From: an uncultured Francisella sp.
Lineage (GTDB): Bacteria > Pseudomonadota > Gammaproteobacteria > Burkholderiales > Neisseriaceae
Assembly: GCA_943913135.1 (NCBI GenBank)
Contig: CALTVE010000001.1
Location: 62,001 to 126,000 of the forward strand
Reading direction: 5' to 3'
DNA length: 64,000 nucleotides
Below the pieces are notes generated by a model. The model was not told the DNA's origin and made no database searches. It saw only the letters and a list, made by a program, of their open reading frames with translations. Position 1 is the first letter of the stretch, and the number at the start of each line of letters is the position of its first letter. Shown one piece after another: positions 1 to 9,044 of the stretch. Made by a program: the position numbers and the translations under genes.

Positions 1-36
1 TGGTTTCTCGCGTTTGTCTTTCTATAAAAGCTTGTC

Positions 37-1104
37 TCATTCTTGACTCCCAGATGAAAGGGATTGCAGTACTTTTAAAAGCTTTTGGTTATTTTCTCTA
101 CTGCTAATGCTGATGCGCAAACAGTGATGAAGCTGGGGATCCGTATGGTCTAAATTTTTAACCAAAATTTTGTTATCGTACAGAATGTTAAAAAAAAGCT
201 TAGCATCAGGCGTACGTACTAAAAGAAAATTTCCTTCAGAAGGATAGACTTGTAAATAGTCCAGATCTTCTAAAGCAGCAAGCATTATTTCTCTTTCATG
301 ACTTAAAAGTCGCACTTCTTTTTCAATATCTTGATAATGGCGTACTATAAAATCACCCACTGCTAAACTGAGGCTATTGATATTATAAGGGGCGGTAATT
401 TTATTAAGATTTTCGATAACGCTTTTTTCTCCCGCTGCAAAACCTAGGCGTATACCAGCAAAACCAATTTTACTCAAAGTGCGCAGGACGATTAAATTTG
501 GGTATTTACCTGCTAAATGGATTAAATTATGAGCCGCGTAGGGTGCGTAGGCTTCATCAATGACCACAAGGGCATCTGTACTTTCTAATATTTTGATTAA
601 CTCTTCTTCTGGGTAACGAACTCCGGTAGGATTGTTAGGTGAAGCGATAAAGATGAGCTTGGGTTTAATGGCGTCGATTTCTTTTCTAAAAGTGGAAAAG
701 TCGACTGAAAAATCCTCATGGCTTTTAAAGGGTACAAACTTCGCTCCTGCAATTAAAGTACTATGGGCATAGATGGGAAAAGTCGGGGTAATCGCCATTA
801 TTTTACTATTTGTGTCGGCTACTAACAAAATAAGACGTTCGATCAATTCATCAGATCCATTTCCCAGAATGATCGCCGCTTGAGGAGGTATTTTAAATAG
901 TGCGCGTATATTTTCCTGCAGCGGATGCTGGTACTTATTAGGATAGAGATTTAAATCAATAGTCGATAACTCATCCAGAAGCGATTTTTGTAAGGCTTGA
1001 TCAAATTTTATCGGCGCTTCCATGGCGTCCAGTTTAATAAATCCTTCTGGAGCTGACCTTACTGGATAAGCCTGGATATTCTTTTTAATATCGTTTCGAA
1101 TCAT
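37..1104 (-). CDS. hisC: Histidinol-phosphate aminotransferase (HisC family)
   Basis: PLP-dependent class I/II aminotransferase of 355 residues, the usual HisC length. The fold-type I landmarks are in order: SPNNPTG at about 155-161, DEAY at 183-186, and the Schiff-base lysine K212 in RTLSKIGFAG. HisC converts imidazole acetol phosphate and glutamate to histidinol phosphate in histidine synthesis. Many HisC-like enzymes also act on aromatic amino acids, and no other his gene is visible here, so the substrate is open. It lies 7 bases downstream of ahcY on the same strand, which suggests one transcript. Family is well supported; exact substrate is inferred. Confidence 0.88.
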   Translation of the reverse strand: MIRNDIKKNIQAYPVRSAPEGFIKLDAMEAPIKFDQALQKSLLDELSTIDLNLYPNKYQHPLQENIRALFKIPPQAAIILGNGSDELIERLILLVADTNSKIMAITPTFPIYAHSTLIAGAKFVPFKSHEDFSVDFSTFRKEIDAIKPKLIFIASPNNPTGVRYPEEELIKILESTDALVVIDEAYAPYAAHNLIHLAGKYPNLIVLRTLSKIGFAGIRLGFAAGEKSVIENLNKITAPYNINSLSLAVGDFIVRHYQDIEKEVRLLSHEREIMLAALEDLDYLQVYPSEGNFLLVRTPDAKLFFNILYDNKILVKNLDHTDPQLHHCLRISISSRENNQKLLKVLQSLSSGSQE

Positions 1105-1111
1105 ATTTATA

Positions 1112-2503
1112 TTAGTAGCGATAATGATCGTTTTTATAAGGTCCTTCTAACGGCACTCCGATATAAGCAGCTTGTTCAGGAGTTAGGCGAGTTAAATGTG
1201 CGCCCACGCGTTGCAGATGCAATTGGGCCACCTTTTCATCAAGTTTCTTGGGCAGGGTATATACTTTATTTTGATATTGGGTGAAATTATTGAAAAGCTC
1301 TATTTGCGCCAGTACTTGATTGGTAAAGCTATTACTCATCACAAAACTAGGATGGCCGGTCGCGCACCCTAAGTTAACCAATCGGCCCTCGGCTAACAGA
1401 ATAATCCGATTGCCAGAAGGCAAAGTGATATGATCAACCTGCGGTTTAATGTTTCCCCAGGGGTATTGGCGTAAAGAAGCGACATCGATTTCACTGTCGA
1501 AATGACCGATATTACATACGATGGCTTCGTTTTTCATCTTTATTAGATTTTCATGGTTGAGTACGTGTAAGTTACCGGTAGCAGTGACTAAGAGGTCGAC
1601 GTGTTCAATCACTTCTTCCATAGTTACTACGCTATAGCCTTCCATAGTTGCCTGCAGGGCGCAGATGGGATCGATCTCAGTGATATAAACGCGAGCACCA
1701 AAGTTACGCAATGTTTGAGCGCAGCCTTTGCCGACATCCCCATAACCAGCGACTAAAGCGACTTTACCAGCGATCATGACATCAGTGGCTCTTTTAATGC
1801 CGTCTACCAAGCTTTCACGACAGCCATAAAGATTATCAAATTTAGATTTAGTGACGCTGTCATTTACATTAATTGCCGGAAAAGGTAGAGCATTTTTCTT
1901 TTGCATCTGATAGAGGCGGTGTACACCAGTAGTGGTTTCTTCAGTAACCCCTCGTATCTGTTTTAGACGGGTGCTGTACCACTTAGGATCAAGTTGCAAA
2001 TGTTGTTTAATACTGGCAAAAAGCGCTATTTCCTCATCGTTGGTTGGATTTTCGATTAAAGAACGATCTTTTTCCGCTTTCGTTCCTAAAGTAATGAGCA
2101 GGGTGGCATCACCGCCATCATCCAAAATCATATTGGCGTAGTTGTTTTCTGGCCAATTAAAGATTTCATGAGCAAATTGCCAGTATTCTTTTATACTTTC
2201 GCCTTTGTAGGCAAACACGGGAATGCCCTTTTGCGCCATCGCCGCCGCTGCCTGGTCTTGGGTAGAAAAAATATTGCATGAAGCCCAACGTAGTTGAGCT
2301 CCAAGTGCCACCAGTGTTTCCATCAATACGGCTGTCTGTATCGTCATGTGTAAGGAACCTGCGATACGGGCTCCAGTTAGGGGTAAAGTATTTTTATAAC
2401 TTTCTCTTAGCGCCATTAGACCCGGCATTTCGGTTTCGGCGATTTTTATTTCTTTGCGGCCCCAAAGAGCCTCCCTTACGTTAGCGACGTAATAATCTTC
2501 CAT
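1112..2503 (-). CDS. ahcY: Adenosylhomocysteinase (S-adenosylhomocysteine hydrolase)
   Basis: 463-residue NAD-dependent hydrolase that splits S-adenosylhomocysteine into adenosine and homocysteine and so relieves product inhibition of methyltransferases. Visible landmarks are the substrate-domain segment [10 protein letters not shown], the Rossmann motif [13 protein letters not shown], the VATGNLHVL and [10 protein letters not shown] segments, and the C-terminal tail ending YKNDHYRY, which reaches the neighbouring subunit's NAD site in this family. The length fits the longer bacterial form, which has an inserted segment relative to animal enzymes. It is the first gene of a leftward pair with hisC and has its own promoter upstream. 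Confidence 0.96.
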   Translation of the reverse strand: MEDYYVANVREALWGRKEIKIAETEMPGLMALRESYKNTLPLTGARIAGSLHMTIQTAVLMETLVALGAQLRWASCNIFSTQDQAAAAMAQKGIPVFAYKGESIKEYWQFAHEIFNWPENNYANMILDDGGDATLLITLGTKAEKDRSLIENPTNDEEIALFASIKQHLQLDPKWYSTRLKQIRGVTEETTTGVHRLYQMQKKNALPFPAINVNDSVTKSKFDNLYGCRESLVDGIKRATDVMIAGKVALVAGYGDVGKGCAQTLRNFGARVYITEIDPICALQATMEGYSVVTMEEVIEHVDLLVTATGNLHVLNHENLIKMKNEAIVCNIGHFDSEIDVASLRQYPWGNIKPQVDHITLPSGNRIILLAEGRLVNLGCATGHPSFVMSNSFTNQVLAQIELFNNFTQYQNKVYTLPKKLDEKVAQLHLQRVGAHLTRLTPEQAAYIGVPLEGPYKNDHYRY

Positions 2504-2538
2504 GCGCTTATCTTTAATAATTAGGTGAAATAATCGGA

Positions 2539-2567
2539 ATTATAACGGGTTTACCCCCCTTCGCCAA
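2539..2567 (-). promoter_or_regulatory. Candidate sigma-70 promoter for ahcY-hisC
   Basis: Read on the minus strand, TTGGCG (2562-2567) is followed after exactly 17 bases by a perfect TATAAT (2539-2544), 36 bases before the ahcY start. Position and spacing fit a sigma-70 promoter. The call rests on pattern only. Confidence 0.5.
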
Positions 2568-2571
2568 AAGC

Positions 2572-2603
2572 GCTTTCTATCACTTTTGCTTTCTGTCACC
2601 TTA
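2572..2603. repeat. Tandem 16-bp imperfect direct repeat upstream of the phosphatase gene
   Basis: Two adjacent units, GCTTTCTATCACTTTT (2572-2587) and GCTTTCTGTCACCTTA (2588-2603), match at 13 of 16 positions. They lie between the divergent ahcY and phosphatase genes and overlap the likely -35 of the latter. The CTRTCAC cores resemble PhoB half-sites (CTGTCAY), but the 16-bp period differs from the 11-bp period of a canonical Pho box. Confidence 0.5.
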
Positions 2604-2615
2604 GGGTAATAAAAT
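2586..2615 (+). promoter_or_regulatory. Candidate promoter for the PAP2-autotransporter gene
   Basis: TTGCTT (2586-2591) and TAAAAT (2610-2615) are 18 bases apart and lie about 40 bases before the gene. The -35 falls at the junction of the two 16-bp direct repeats, so a regulator bound there could act directly on this promoter. The hexamers are imperfect, so the call is tentative. Confidence 0.3.
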
Positions 2616-2653
2616 AACTTTATCGTCTTGTTAGCATTAAGTCAGTCTTTAAG

Positions 2654-5470
2654 ATGAGAGCCAAAGTAATGAAATGCTTGTATGGTTTGATTTTTTTTAT
2701 AGGCGGCATGGCACCGACTTATGCGGCTTTGGAGTGGCTAGACGATTTTTCTGACTTAGAAAAAAATCATCCAGAAGTTTTACAGCAAAATCTACGTAAA
2801 GTAGAAGAAATTACTGCTCATCGTCTCCCTTTTTTCGAGGAAAAAGCAATACACGATAGCGCGGATATCCTTCGTTTAAATCGATTGGAAATTCGGCCGA
2901 GTTTTTCTTATGCCTTAGGCCATGTGGGTGACCTTTGGCCTTATTATCGGGGCCTTAACAGCTTTATAACTTTGCCCGGCTTAATGACGCTGGGTACGGC
3001 CTTATTGACTAGCGCCAGCAATCTCTACTTAAAAGGTCATTTTGCTTATCCCCGTCCCTTTGTCCTTAGCAATAAAATTCATCCGGCAGAAGGTCAACAT
3101 TATAATGTTCACTCAATCAATGCTTTCCTTTCTTTCCCAAGCGGCCATACAGCCATGGGTTACGAAGTGGCTTTAATGTTAATCCAGTTTTTCCCTGAGC
3201 GCTCGGAGCAGCTGCTCACTGCGGCCGCTGATTTTGGCCACAGCCGTATCATTTTAGGGGTTCACTATCCGTTAGATATTATCGGAAGTCGCATGGCCGT
3301 CTCTTCCGAGATCGCAAGTTTATTAAGTTTTCCTTGGTATCGACGGCTAATAGCCACAGCGCGTTTTACTTCACGTCTTTTTATTTCCAGACTCTGTCAT
3401 CGTTCTATCCCTTCGTGTTTACATCAGCCTGCACAAAATAATCCGCTTTATGCCGCTCTTTACCAAGATGAAACAGAAAATCGTCAGCGGTTTAAGAGGG
3501 ATCTAAGCTATGGCTTTACCTCTGTGCACGACTCTCATATGCCTTTTATCGCCCCTAAAGAATCAGGTTGGTTGTTATTGTTCCGCTTCCCTTATCTGAC
3601 TGATCAACAAAGAAAAGAAATCATTGCCTCTACCAGCGAAAAAAGCGGGAATCCATTGGATCACCGCGGAAATAAAGGATCTTGGCAACGAATTAATTTA
3701 TTAGAGGCAAGTCGAGGACCGCGTCACTTGGTTCGAGATTGGCAAGTGAATATGGATGGCACCCTGATTGAAAAATTAATATCTGGCTTTTTTAATCCCT
3801 ATTACCAACAGGACACTTGGACCAATCCTATTGAAGGACCTGGACGATTAAAAAAATGGGGCCAGGGAACACTTATTTTAGCAGCCAATACCCGCTTGGC
3901 CGCCTTGGAAGTAGGAAGGGGAACGCTTGTCCTTCTAGCGGATCATCATCTAGAGCAGAGTAGCCAAGTAAAAAAAGGGCTGTTACAAGTGGAAGGCTCC
4001 TTTACTTCTTCTGCCCCTTTAGTGATAGAAAAAGACGGCGTTTTAAGTGGGCATGGGATGATTAATGCCCCTCTTTTCATCGTCGGTGTATTGATGACGG
4101 ATTCTGCCTTACCCTTTAAAATAAGGAAACCGGTGGTTTTCGCAGAAAAAAGCATCTACCGTCCTTATCGGTTATCTGCGATCCCTGCCTTGTGCTTACA
4201 AGGAAAAACCAGCGTGACTTTAAATGGTACTTTAGATGCGCGCTTTACACGGCCTGGTTTTTTGCTGGCAAAGGAAAAAAATGGGGACATTCAAGGGCAA
4301 TTTCACACAATTTTATCTCCTTTTTCTCTCACTCGGCAGGGTTATTTTTATGCTTTACTCAAACATGAACAAGGGTTAAATCTTTATATTGCTTCGCAAT
4401 TTTATCCGAAATTACAAGGGCTAAAGGGTAAAGAAAAAATGGGTTCTGAACTGTTATTACGGTTACAGGGTGATGAAAAAATTAGGGATGAACCGCTTTT
4501 TGCTGTTTGGTTGAATTATGCTTTAGCAACAGGAGATACAGCTTTTGTCCCGCTTACTTTGGCACTTTCGCCTTTGATGGGGCTGTTATCGGAAGCAGGT
4601 AAAGATAGAATTGTTTCTTTTTCTGCATGGCCGGCTTATTTAACGGGTGAACAAGAAATATGGCAGTTTTATGGTGACGCTCTTTACCGTCGTCTTAAAG
4701 GAGAAGGAAATTGGGATAAGGCAACTTGGCAAAGAGAGAATCTCCAATTTGGCTATCAAAGAAGGATAAATCCTCACTGGCGGCTACTTTATGCTTTATC
4801 TTTAGCGGGAGGACGCTATCGGGTGTTTGAGGATAAAGGAAAAATTCAGGAGCCTGCTCTGATCCTGGGCTTTAGTTATTATCCGCTGGGAGATCAAAAC
4901 GGTATTTATGGGTCGACAAGTGCCGCTTTTGGTGCTTCTTATTTAGAACAGCAACGTTTGCTAGGGTTCTTTGGTCGAACGCGCAGTCACCGCACTGGCA
5001 TAAAAACTGCTCTTGCAGGACAAATAGGTTATCGCTTTAAAAAAGGAGCGGATGCGTTATCAATAGCACTTGATAGCCAGATGCAGACGCGCCGTTTTAA
5101 GGCAATGAAAGAAGAAGGTGGTATTTTGGCGAGCGATTTTCCTTCTATAACCAGTATCACTTGGTTGACTGGTTTGGAACTAAATTGGCAGCATCTACTC
5201 TCTCAAGAGCAAGCGCGCCACGGAGCGTGGGTGTCGCAAGTGGGATTACGTTTTGAAAAAGCGCATACCGTACCTTCTGCCTTGCAGGCTAAGATTCATC
5301 AGGTGTCTTACCGTTTTTCAGAGGAAAAAGCACATTCCTTGTCAAGTACTTTGTATATGAACTTAAGTTGGATAAAAAGTAAAAATCGCTTTAAATTACA
5401 AGGAGCCTATCAAGTAGGACGTGCAGAAAAAGCGGCTAGCGCCAGCCTTACTTTTTCTCACCATCTTTAA
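2654..5470 (+). CDS. Secreted PAP2 acid phosphatase fused to an autotransporter barrel
   Basis: 938 residues in three parts. A signal peptide ends near TYA (about residue 24). A PAP2/class A acid phosphatase domain carries all three signature motifs: K127-x6-R134-P135, PSGHT at 162-166, and SR-x5-H204-x3-D208. Residues of about 385-500 look like autotransporter beta-helix (IEGPGRLKKWGQGTLIL and following turns), and the last 280 or so, with alternating aromatic strands, like a type V beta-barrel. The protein should sit in the outer membrane with the phosphatase exported or surface-exposed, releasing phosphate from phosphomonoesters or lipid phosphates. The chain ends SLTFSHHL rather than in a terminal Phe or Trp. 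A second ATG at 2669 gives a more typical signal peptide and may be the real start. Its 3' end overlaps the convergent phytase-like gene by 23 bases. Domains are well supported; substrate and localisation are inferred. Confidence 0.85.
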   Translation: MRAKVMKCLYGLIFFIGGMAPTYAALEWLDDFSDLEKNHPEVLQQNLRKVEEITAHRLPFFEEKAIHDSADILRLNRLEIRPSFSYALGHVGDLWPYYRGLNSFITLPGLMTLGTALLTSASNLYLKGHFAYPRPFVLSNKIHPAEGQHYNVHSINAFLSFPSGHTAMGYEVALMLIQFFPERSEQLLTAAADFGHSRIILGVHYPLDIIGSRMAVSSEIASLLSFPWYRRLIATARFTSRLFISRLCHRSIPSCLHQPAQNNPLYAALYQDETENRQRFKRDLSYGFTSVHDSHMPFIAPKESGWLLLFRFPYLTDQQRKEIIASTSEKSGNPLDHRGNKGSWQRINLLEASRGPRHLVRDWQVNMDGTLIEKLISGFFNPYYQQDTWTNPIEGPGRLKKWGQGTLILAANTRLAALEVGRGTLVLLADHHLEQSSQVKKGLLQVEGSFTSSAPLVIEKDGVLSGHGMINAPLFIVGVLMTDSALPFKIRKPVVFAEKSIYRPYRLSAIPALCLQGKTSVTLNGTLDARFTRPGFLLAKEKNGDIQGQFHTILSPFSLTRQGYFYALLKHEQGLNLYIASQFYPKLQGLKGKEKMGSELLLRLQGDEKIRDEPLFAVWLNYALATGDTAFVPLTLALSPLMGLLSEAGKDRIVSFSAWPAYLTGEQEIWQFYGDALYRRLKGEGNWDKATWQRENLQFGYQRRINPHWRLLYALSLAGGRYRVFEDKGKIQEPALILGFSYYPLGDQNGIYGSTSAAFGASYLEQQRLLGFFGRTRSHRTGIKTALAGQIGYRFKKGADALSIALDSQMQTRRFKAMKEEGGILASDFPSITSITWLTGLELNWQHLLSQEQARHGAWVSQVGLRFEKAHTVPSALQAKIHQVSYRFSEEKAHSLSSTLYMNLSWIKSKNRFKLQGAYQVGRAEKAASASLTFSHHL

Positions 5471-6830
5471 TAGGCGAATCGATTAAGAAATGGCCGACAT
5501 CGAGAATAATAATTTCTGTGTCATCTTGCTGATTGGGAAAACGATTGGCGTTAAAGGGGTAGTTGTTATCATTGGCGATTAAAAGGTGCTGGGGATCGAT
5601 TAAAGCTATATCTTCAATAGTAAAGAAAGGGAAACTAAAATTTTTTCCATCTAGAGGTTTCTTGTGCTTGTTATGGGGATCTTTGATATGCAATAAATCG
5701 ATATAACCTTCTTTAATAGCAAATTGATTGACGTTATCTTTATCTAGGTGGATTTTATAAACCCGTTTAAAAGTAGCTGGCTTTTTAAAACAGGGCGCTT
5801 TGTGGGTTGTACAGCTAAAATTTTGGCCGCCCCCATAATCATCTCGCTCAATCACTAAGCCGGTATCTTGATTAATCATGGTGAAATCACCGATAGCATT
5901 TTGATTATTTTCTAATAAATATTTCCACGAGCGACCCGTAAAGCGTTCATGGACTAAATCAAATTCTAGGATACGTAAAAAGAAATGGCCTTTAAATTGT
6001 TCAAAACGGTTGGCTTGAGGTAGAAATATTGGACCTTCTAAAAGTAAATAAAGTTTCTTTTTGTCATTACTTATAGCCATCCCTTCAATACCTTTGGAGC
6101 GTTTAATGTTAAAAGGAGATGGCACCTGTGGATGGGGGCTAGAGATGTATTGGGGATGGTCAGGAGAAATTAAAGCTTGATCATTAAGATAAATAGGAAA
6201 AACTTTTTTCAATTGACCTTGACGGTTAAATTTTAATAAAAAGGGACCAAATTCTTCCCCTATCCATAAGGTGTCTCCTACCCACTGCATACTTTCTGGA
6301 TCAAAATCACCGCCGGTTAAATAACGCGAGGGAGTATTTTCTTGCACGATGCGAAAAGGACACTGTTTATAAGGGTCAGATAAAAATAGGGCGGGGCCTT
6401 GCTTTAAAGTTGCATGAATAAAATTGAAATGAAAGGGGATTAAGTACAAAAGGTAATCGGTAGAATTCTGTTTATTGCCCGCACCGTTGTCACTTAAAAA
6501 CCAGGCAGTCTGGTGCGCAGGGAAATAATTAACTGCAGAAAATCCTTGCACGGCAAGGCCATTTATGGGGGTATAAGCGCCTGTTTTGCGCCCTTCATCT
6601 TGGCCTTCTATTTTCTTAGCGCGGTTTAAGTTCCAGGTTTTAATATATTTTCCGCTCGTTCGATTTTCTACAGGAGCATTGCTGGGTGGGGCAATACGTT
6701 TGGTGCTTGCAATGATAAAGTGATGGCTCAAATAGGTGGGGTAAGCGGATGGTGATGAAGGGGTTGGATCCATGGGCAAGCCAGCACAGCTTAATAAAGA
6801 TAAGGGGATTAAAAAAATAAAAAAACGCAT
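5448..6830 (-). CDS. Phytase-like esterase-domain lipoprotein
   Basis: 460 residues. The N-terminus is a lipoprotein signal with lipobox LLSC, lipidated cysteine at residue 15. The body resembles the 'esterase-like activity of phytase' beta-propeller family: the segments FSAVNYFPAHQTAWFLSDNG, DPESMQWVGDTLWIGEEFGP, KGIEGMAISNDKKKLYLLLEG, and a late DIALIDPQHLLIANDNNYPF are typical, with acidic residues for metal. The family hydrolyses phosphoesters in the few tested members, so a role in extracytoplasmic phosphate recovery is plausible but unproven. The gene is convergent with, and overlaps, the PAP2-autotransporter gene. It lies 66 bases downstream of ubiG on the same strand, with no terminator visible between them. 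Confidence 0.75.
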   Translation of the reverse strand: MRFFIFLIPLSLLSCAGLPMDPTPSSPSAYPTYLSHHFIIASTKRIAPPSNAPVENRTSGKYIKTWNLNRAKKIEGQDEGRKTGAYTPINGLAVQGFSAVNYFPAHQTAWFLSDNGAGNKQNSTDYLLYLIPFHFNFIHATLKQGPALFLSDPYKQCPFRIVQENTPSRYLTGGDFDPESMQWVGDTLWIGEEFGPFLLKFNRQGQLKKVFPIYLNDQALISPDHPQYISSPHPQVPSPFNIKRSKGIEGMAISNDKKKLYLLLEGPIFLPQANRFEQFKGHFFLRILEFDLVHERFTGRSWKYLLENNQNAIGDFTMINQDTGLVIERDDYGGGQNFSCTTHKAPCFKKPATFKRVYKIHLDKDNVNQFAIKEGYIDLLHIKDPHNKHKKPLDGKNFSFPFFTIEDIALIDPQHLLIANDNNYPFNANRFPNQQDDTEIIILDVGHFLIDSPIKDGEKK

Positions 6831-6896
6831 GCGCAGGACCTCATGTAAAGGAACGATTTTTTTATCCTAAAACTAAATGATGATTTTTCGATGACT

Positions 6897-7604
6897 TTAA
6901 ATAGTTTTTTTAAAAGCGATTAAGTAGTTGACTTTGGTGCTAGCAGTTAAATAATAGCGATTGCGTAAGGGGTCAAAGGTAAATCCTTCTAAGCCTAGTA
7001 ACTGTAGGTTATTTTTTCTCCCCATACGCGCCAATTGCGATGGAGAGATGAATTTTCGGTAGTCATGAGTGCGTTTAGGCAATAAGCGCAGTAAATATTC
7101 AGCTACGATAATGGCCTGAATGTATGCATGCCAATTGTGATTTAAGGTAGAGGCGAAAAAAAGGCCCTCTTTTTTTAAGAGGCGAGAAGCAGCTTGTACC
7201 ATTAATTCTGGATTAGACACATGTTCTAGTAATTCCATGCTGGTGACAATATCATATATTCCTTCTTCTTTTTTTGCGGCTTCTTGCATGTCCATCACTT
7301 GGTAATCAATTACGAGGCCTTTTTGCTGTGCATGACGACATGCAGCAATGATCAGGGGTTCAGCCAAGTCTATCCCTTTTACCTTTCCTCCTTTTTTAGC
7401 CATTGCTTCACTTAAGATACCGCCGCCGCAGCCTATATCCATAATTTTTTTGCCATTAAAAGAGGTATAATGTTCGATAAAACGCAAGCGTACTGGATTA
7501 ATCTGGTGTAAGGTCTTGAAAGGCCCTTCTGTATCCCACCATTGATCAGCGAGTTGAGCAAATTTTTCAATTTCTGATGGATCTGCTGCAGCGTTATTAT
7601 TCAT
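6897..7604 (-). CDS. ubiG: Ubiquinone biosynthesis O-methyltransferase UbiG
   Basis: 235-residue SAM-dependent methyltransferase that performs both O-methylations of ubiquinone synthesis. Landmarks are the N-terminal FAQLADQWWDTEGPFKTLHQ, the SAM motif DIGCGGGILSEAMA, and NHNWHAYIQAIIVAEYLLRLLPKRTHDY, which is characteristic of UbiG. I chose the ATG at 7604 over an in-frame ATG at 7661: it has AAGGA at good spacing and starts 4 bases after the stop of the upstream deaminase gene, which suggests coupling. The same pairing of an amidohydrolase with ubiG is known in pseudomonads and relatives. Confidence 0.95.
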   Translation of the reverse strand: MNNNAAADPSEIEKFAQLADQWWDTEGPFKTLHQINPVRLRFIEHYTSFNGKKIMDIGCGGGILSEAMAKKGGKVKGIDLAEPLIIAACRHAQQKGLVIDYQVMDMQEAAKKEEGIYDIVTSMELLEHVSNPELMVQAASRLLKKEGLFFASTLNHNWHAYIQAIIVAEYLLRLLPKRTHDYRKFISPSQLARMGRKNNLQLLGLEGFTFDPLRNRYYLTASTKVNYLIAFKKTI

Positions 7605-7608
7605 GCGG

Positions 7609-8931
7609 TTATCCTTTTTTGACTCCACTTTGATTGATTCTATTTTGCCAGTTATCAGCAATTTCTCGCAGATTGTCTGTATCTAGGCTAAGCAATTGTT
7701 TGTTTTTCAGTAAGGGGCGCCCTGCCACCCATACATGGGTAACATTCTCACGCCCTAACACATAAACAGCATGCGATACTACGTCAAATATAGGTTGATT
7801 TTCTATCGCATCTATAGAAAGAGCAATGATATCAGCCTGTTTTCCAACTTTCAGTGAACCGACGATGTCGTCTATATGGAGTGCCCGGGCACCATATAAG
7901 GTAGCCATTTTTAAAGCTTCGAGCGCATTGAGGGCCGTGGGATCCAAGCTTTGTCCTTTGGCAAGTAGAGCCGCCAGATGCATTTCTTGCCAGATATCTT
8001 GGCGATTGTTAGAGGCAGCACCATCGCTTCCCAAACCTACCGAAATCTCATTTTGGAGATACATCGGTATAGGAGCGATGCCAGAAGCCAGTTTTAAATT
8101 AGAACTGGGGTTATGAGCAATCGCCATGCCGCTGGAATGGATTGCGGCGATATCTTCATGAGTGCCATAAACCATATGAGCTGCGATCAAACGTGAATTG
8201 ATTACGCCCAGTTGCTTAAGACGCTCAATAGGGCGCATGCCATATTGTTGCATGCTGTTTTTAATTTCGTCGGCAGTTTCATGGATATGACAATGGAGAA
8301 GGAGATTCTCCTTATCGCTTAAGGCTACTATTTTCTTGAAGGTTTCATCAGAAACAGAGTAGGGAGCGTGCGGTGCCAAAGTAAAAGTGATTAAAGGCTC
8401 TCCTTGGAAAGTTTCTTTTTCTATGATTGCTTTAGCAATATAGTCCTCTGCATTTTCGCCGTAATTAGTAGGAAATTCGAGAATAGATGCGCCTACGAAG
8501 GTGCGTAGACCTGACTTTAAGCCAGCTTGGGCAACACTACTGTGATAAAAATACATATCATTTAACGTAGTGGTGCCGCTTTTAATCATTTCTGCCATAG
8601 AAAGTAGGGTACCTTCATACACGAATTGTTTGTTTAACCATTGGCGTTCTAAAGGCCAGATATGTTCTTGTAGCCAGGTCATTAAAGACAAATCATCGGC
8701 GTAGCCACGAAATAAGCTCATTGCTGCATGAGTGTGCAAATTAATTAAGCCAGGCATGATCATGCTGTTTTCTAAGTCGAGAATCTCATCCGCGGGGAGG
8801 GCAGCGCTTTTTTCTTGCGGAATAATAGCAGTGATTTTTTCTCCCTCGATGAGTAAAGCATGTTGATATAACACCCCCTCTTCTTCCAGGGTGAGAATAT
8901 AGGGAGCGCGAATAAGGGTACGCCTGGGCAT
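7609..8931 (-). CDS. mtaD: 5-methylthioadenosine/S-adenosylhomocysteine deaminase (TRZ/ATZ amidohydrolase)
   Basis: 440-residue metal-dependent amidohydrolase. Metal-binding motifs are H66-T-H68 in LINLHTHAAM, HCHIHETADE near residue 213, and the aspartate in GLGSDGAASNN near residue 300. The neighbouring sequence fits the MTA/SAH deaminase branch of the TRZ/ATZ family, which deaminates the adenine ring of methylthioadenosine or S-adenosylhomocysteine. UbiG, the next gene, makes SAH, which supports the assignment. Substrate within the family is inferred; guanine or triazine deaminases are more distant alternatives. Confidence 0.82.
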   Translation of the reverse strand: MPRRTLIRAPYILTLEEEGVLYQHALLIEGEKITAIIPQEKSAALPADEILDLENSMIMPGLINLHTHAAMSLFRGYADDLSLMTWLQEHIWPLERQWLNKQFVYEGTLLSMAEMIKSGTTTLNDMYFYHSSVAQAGLKSGLRTFVGASILEFPTNYGENAEDYIAKAIIEKETFQGEPLITFTLAPHAPYSVSDETFKKIVALSDKENLLLHCHIHETADEIKNSMQQYGMRPIERLKQLGVINSRLIAAHMVYGTHEDIAAIHSSGMAIAHNPSSNLKLASGIAPIPMYLQNEISVGLGSDGAASNNRQDIWQEMHLAALLAKGQSLDPTALNALEALKMATLYGARALHIDDIVGSLKVGKQADIIALSIDAIENQPIFDVVSHAVYVLGRENVTHVWVAGRPLLKNKQLLSLDTDNLREIADNWQNRINQSGVKKG

Positions 8932-9044
8932 AACATCAATACCGTTAAATAAACAGGATTATAACTTAATTGAGTGCATGCATCTTCATGGTAGATCAGG
9001 TAAAATTGCCTTCTTTAAAGAAGAGGGGCAGGTTATAAAGCGGC

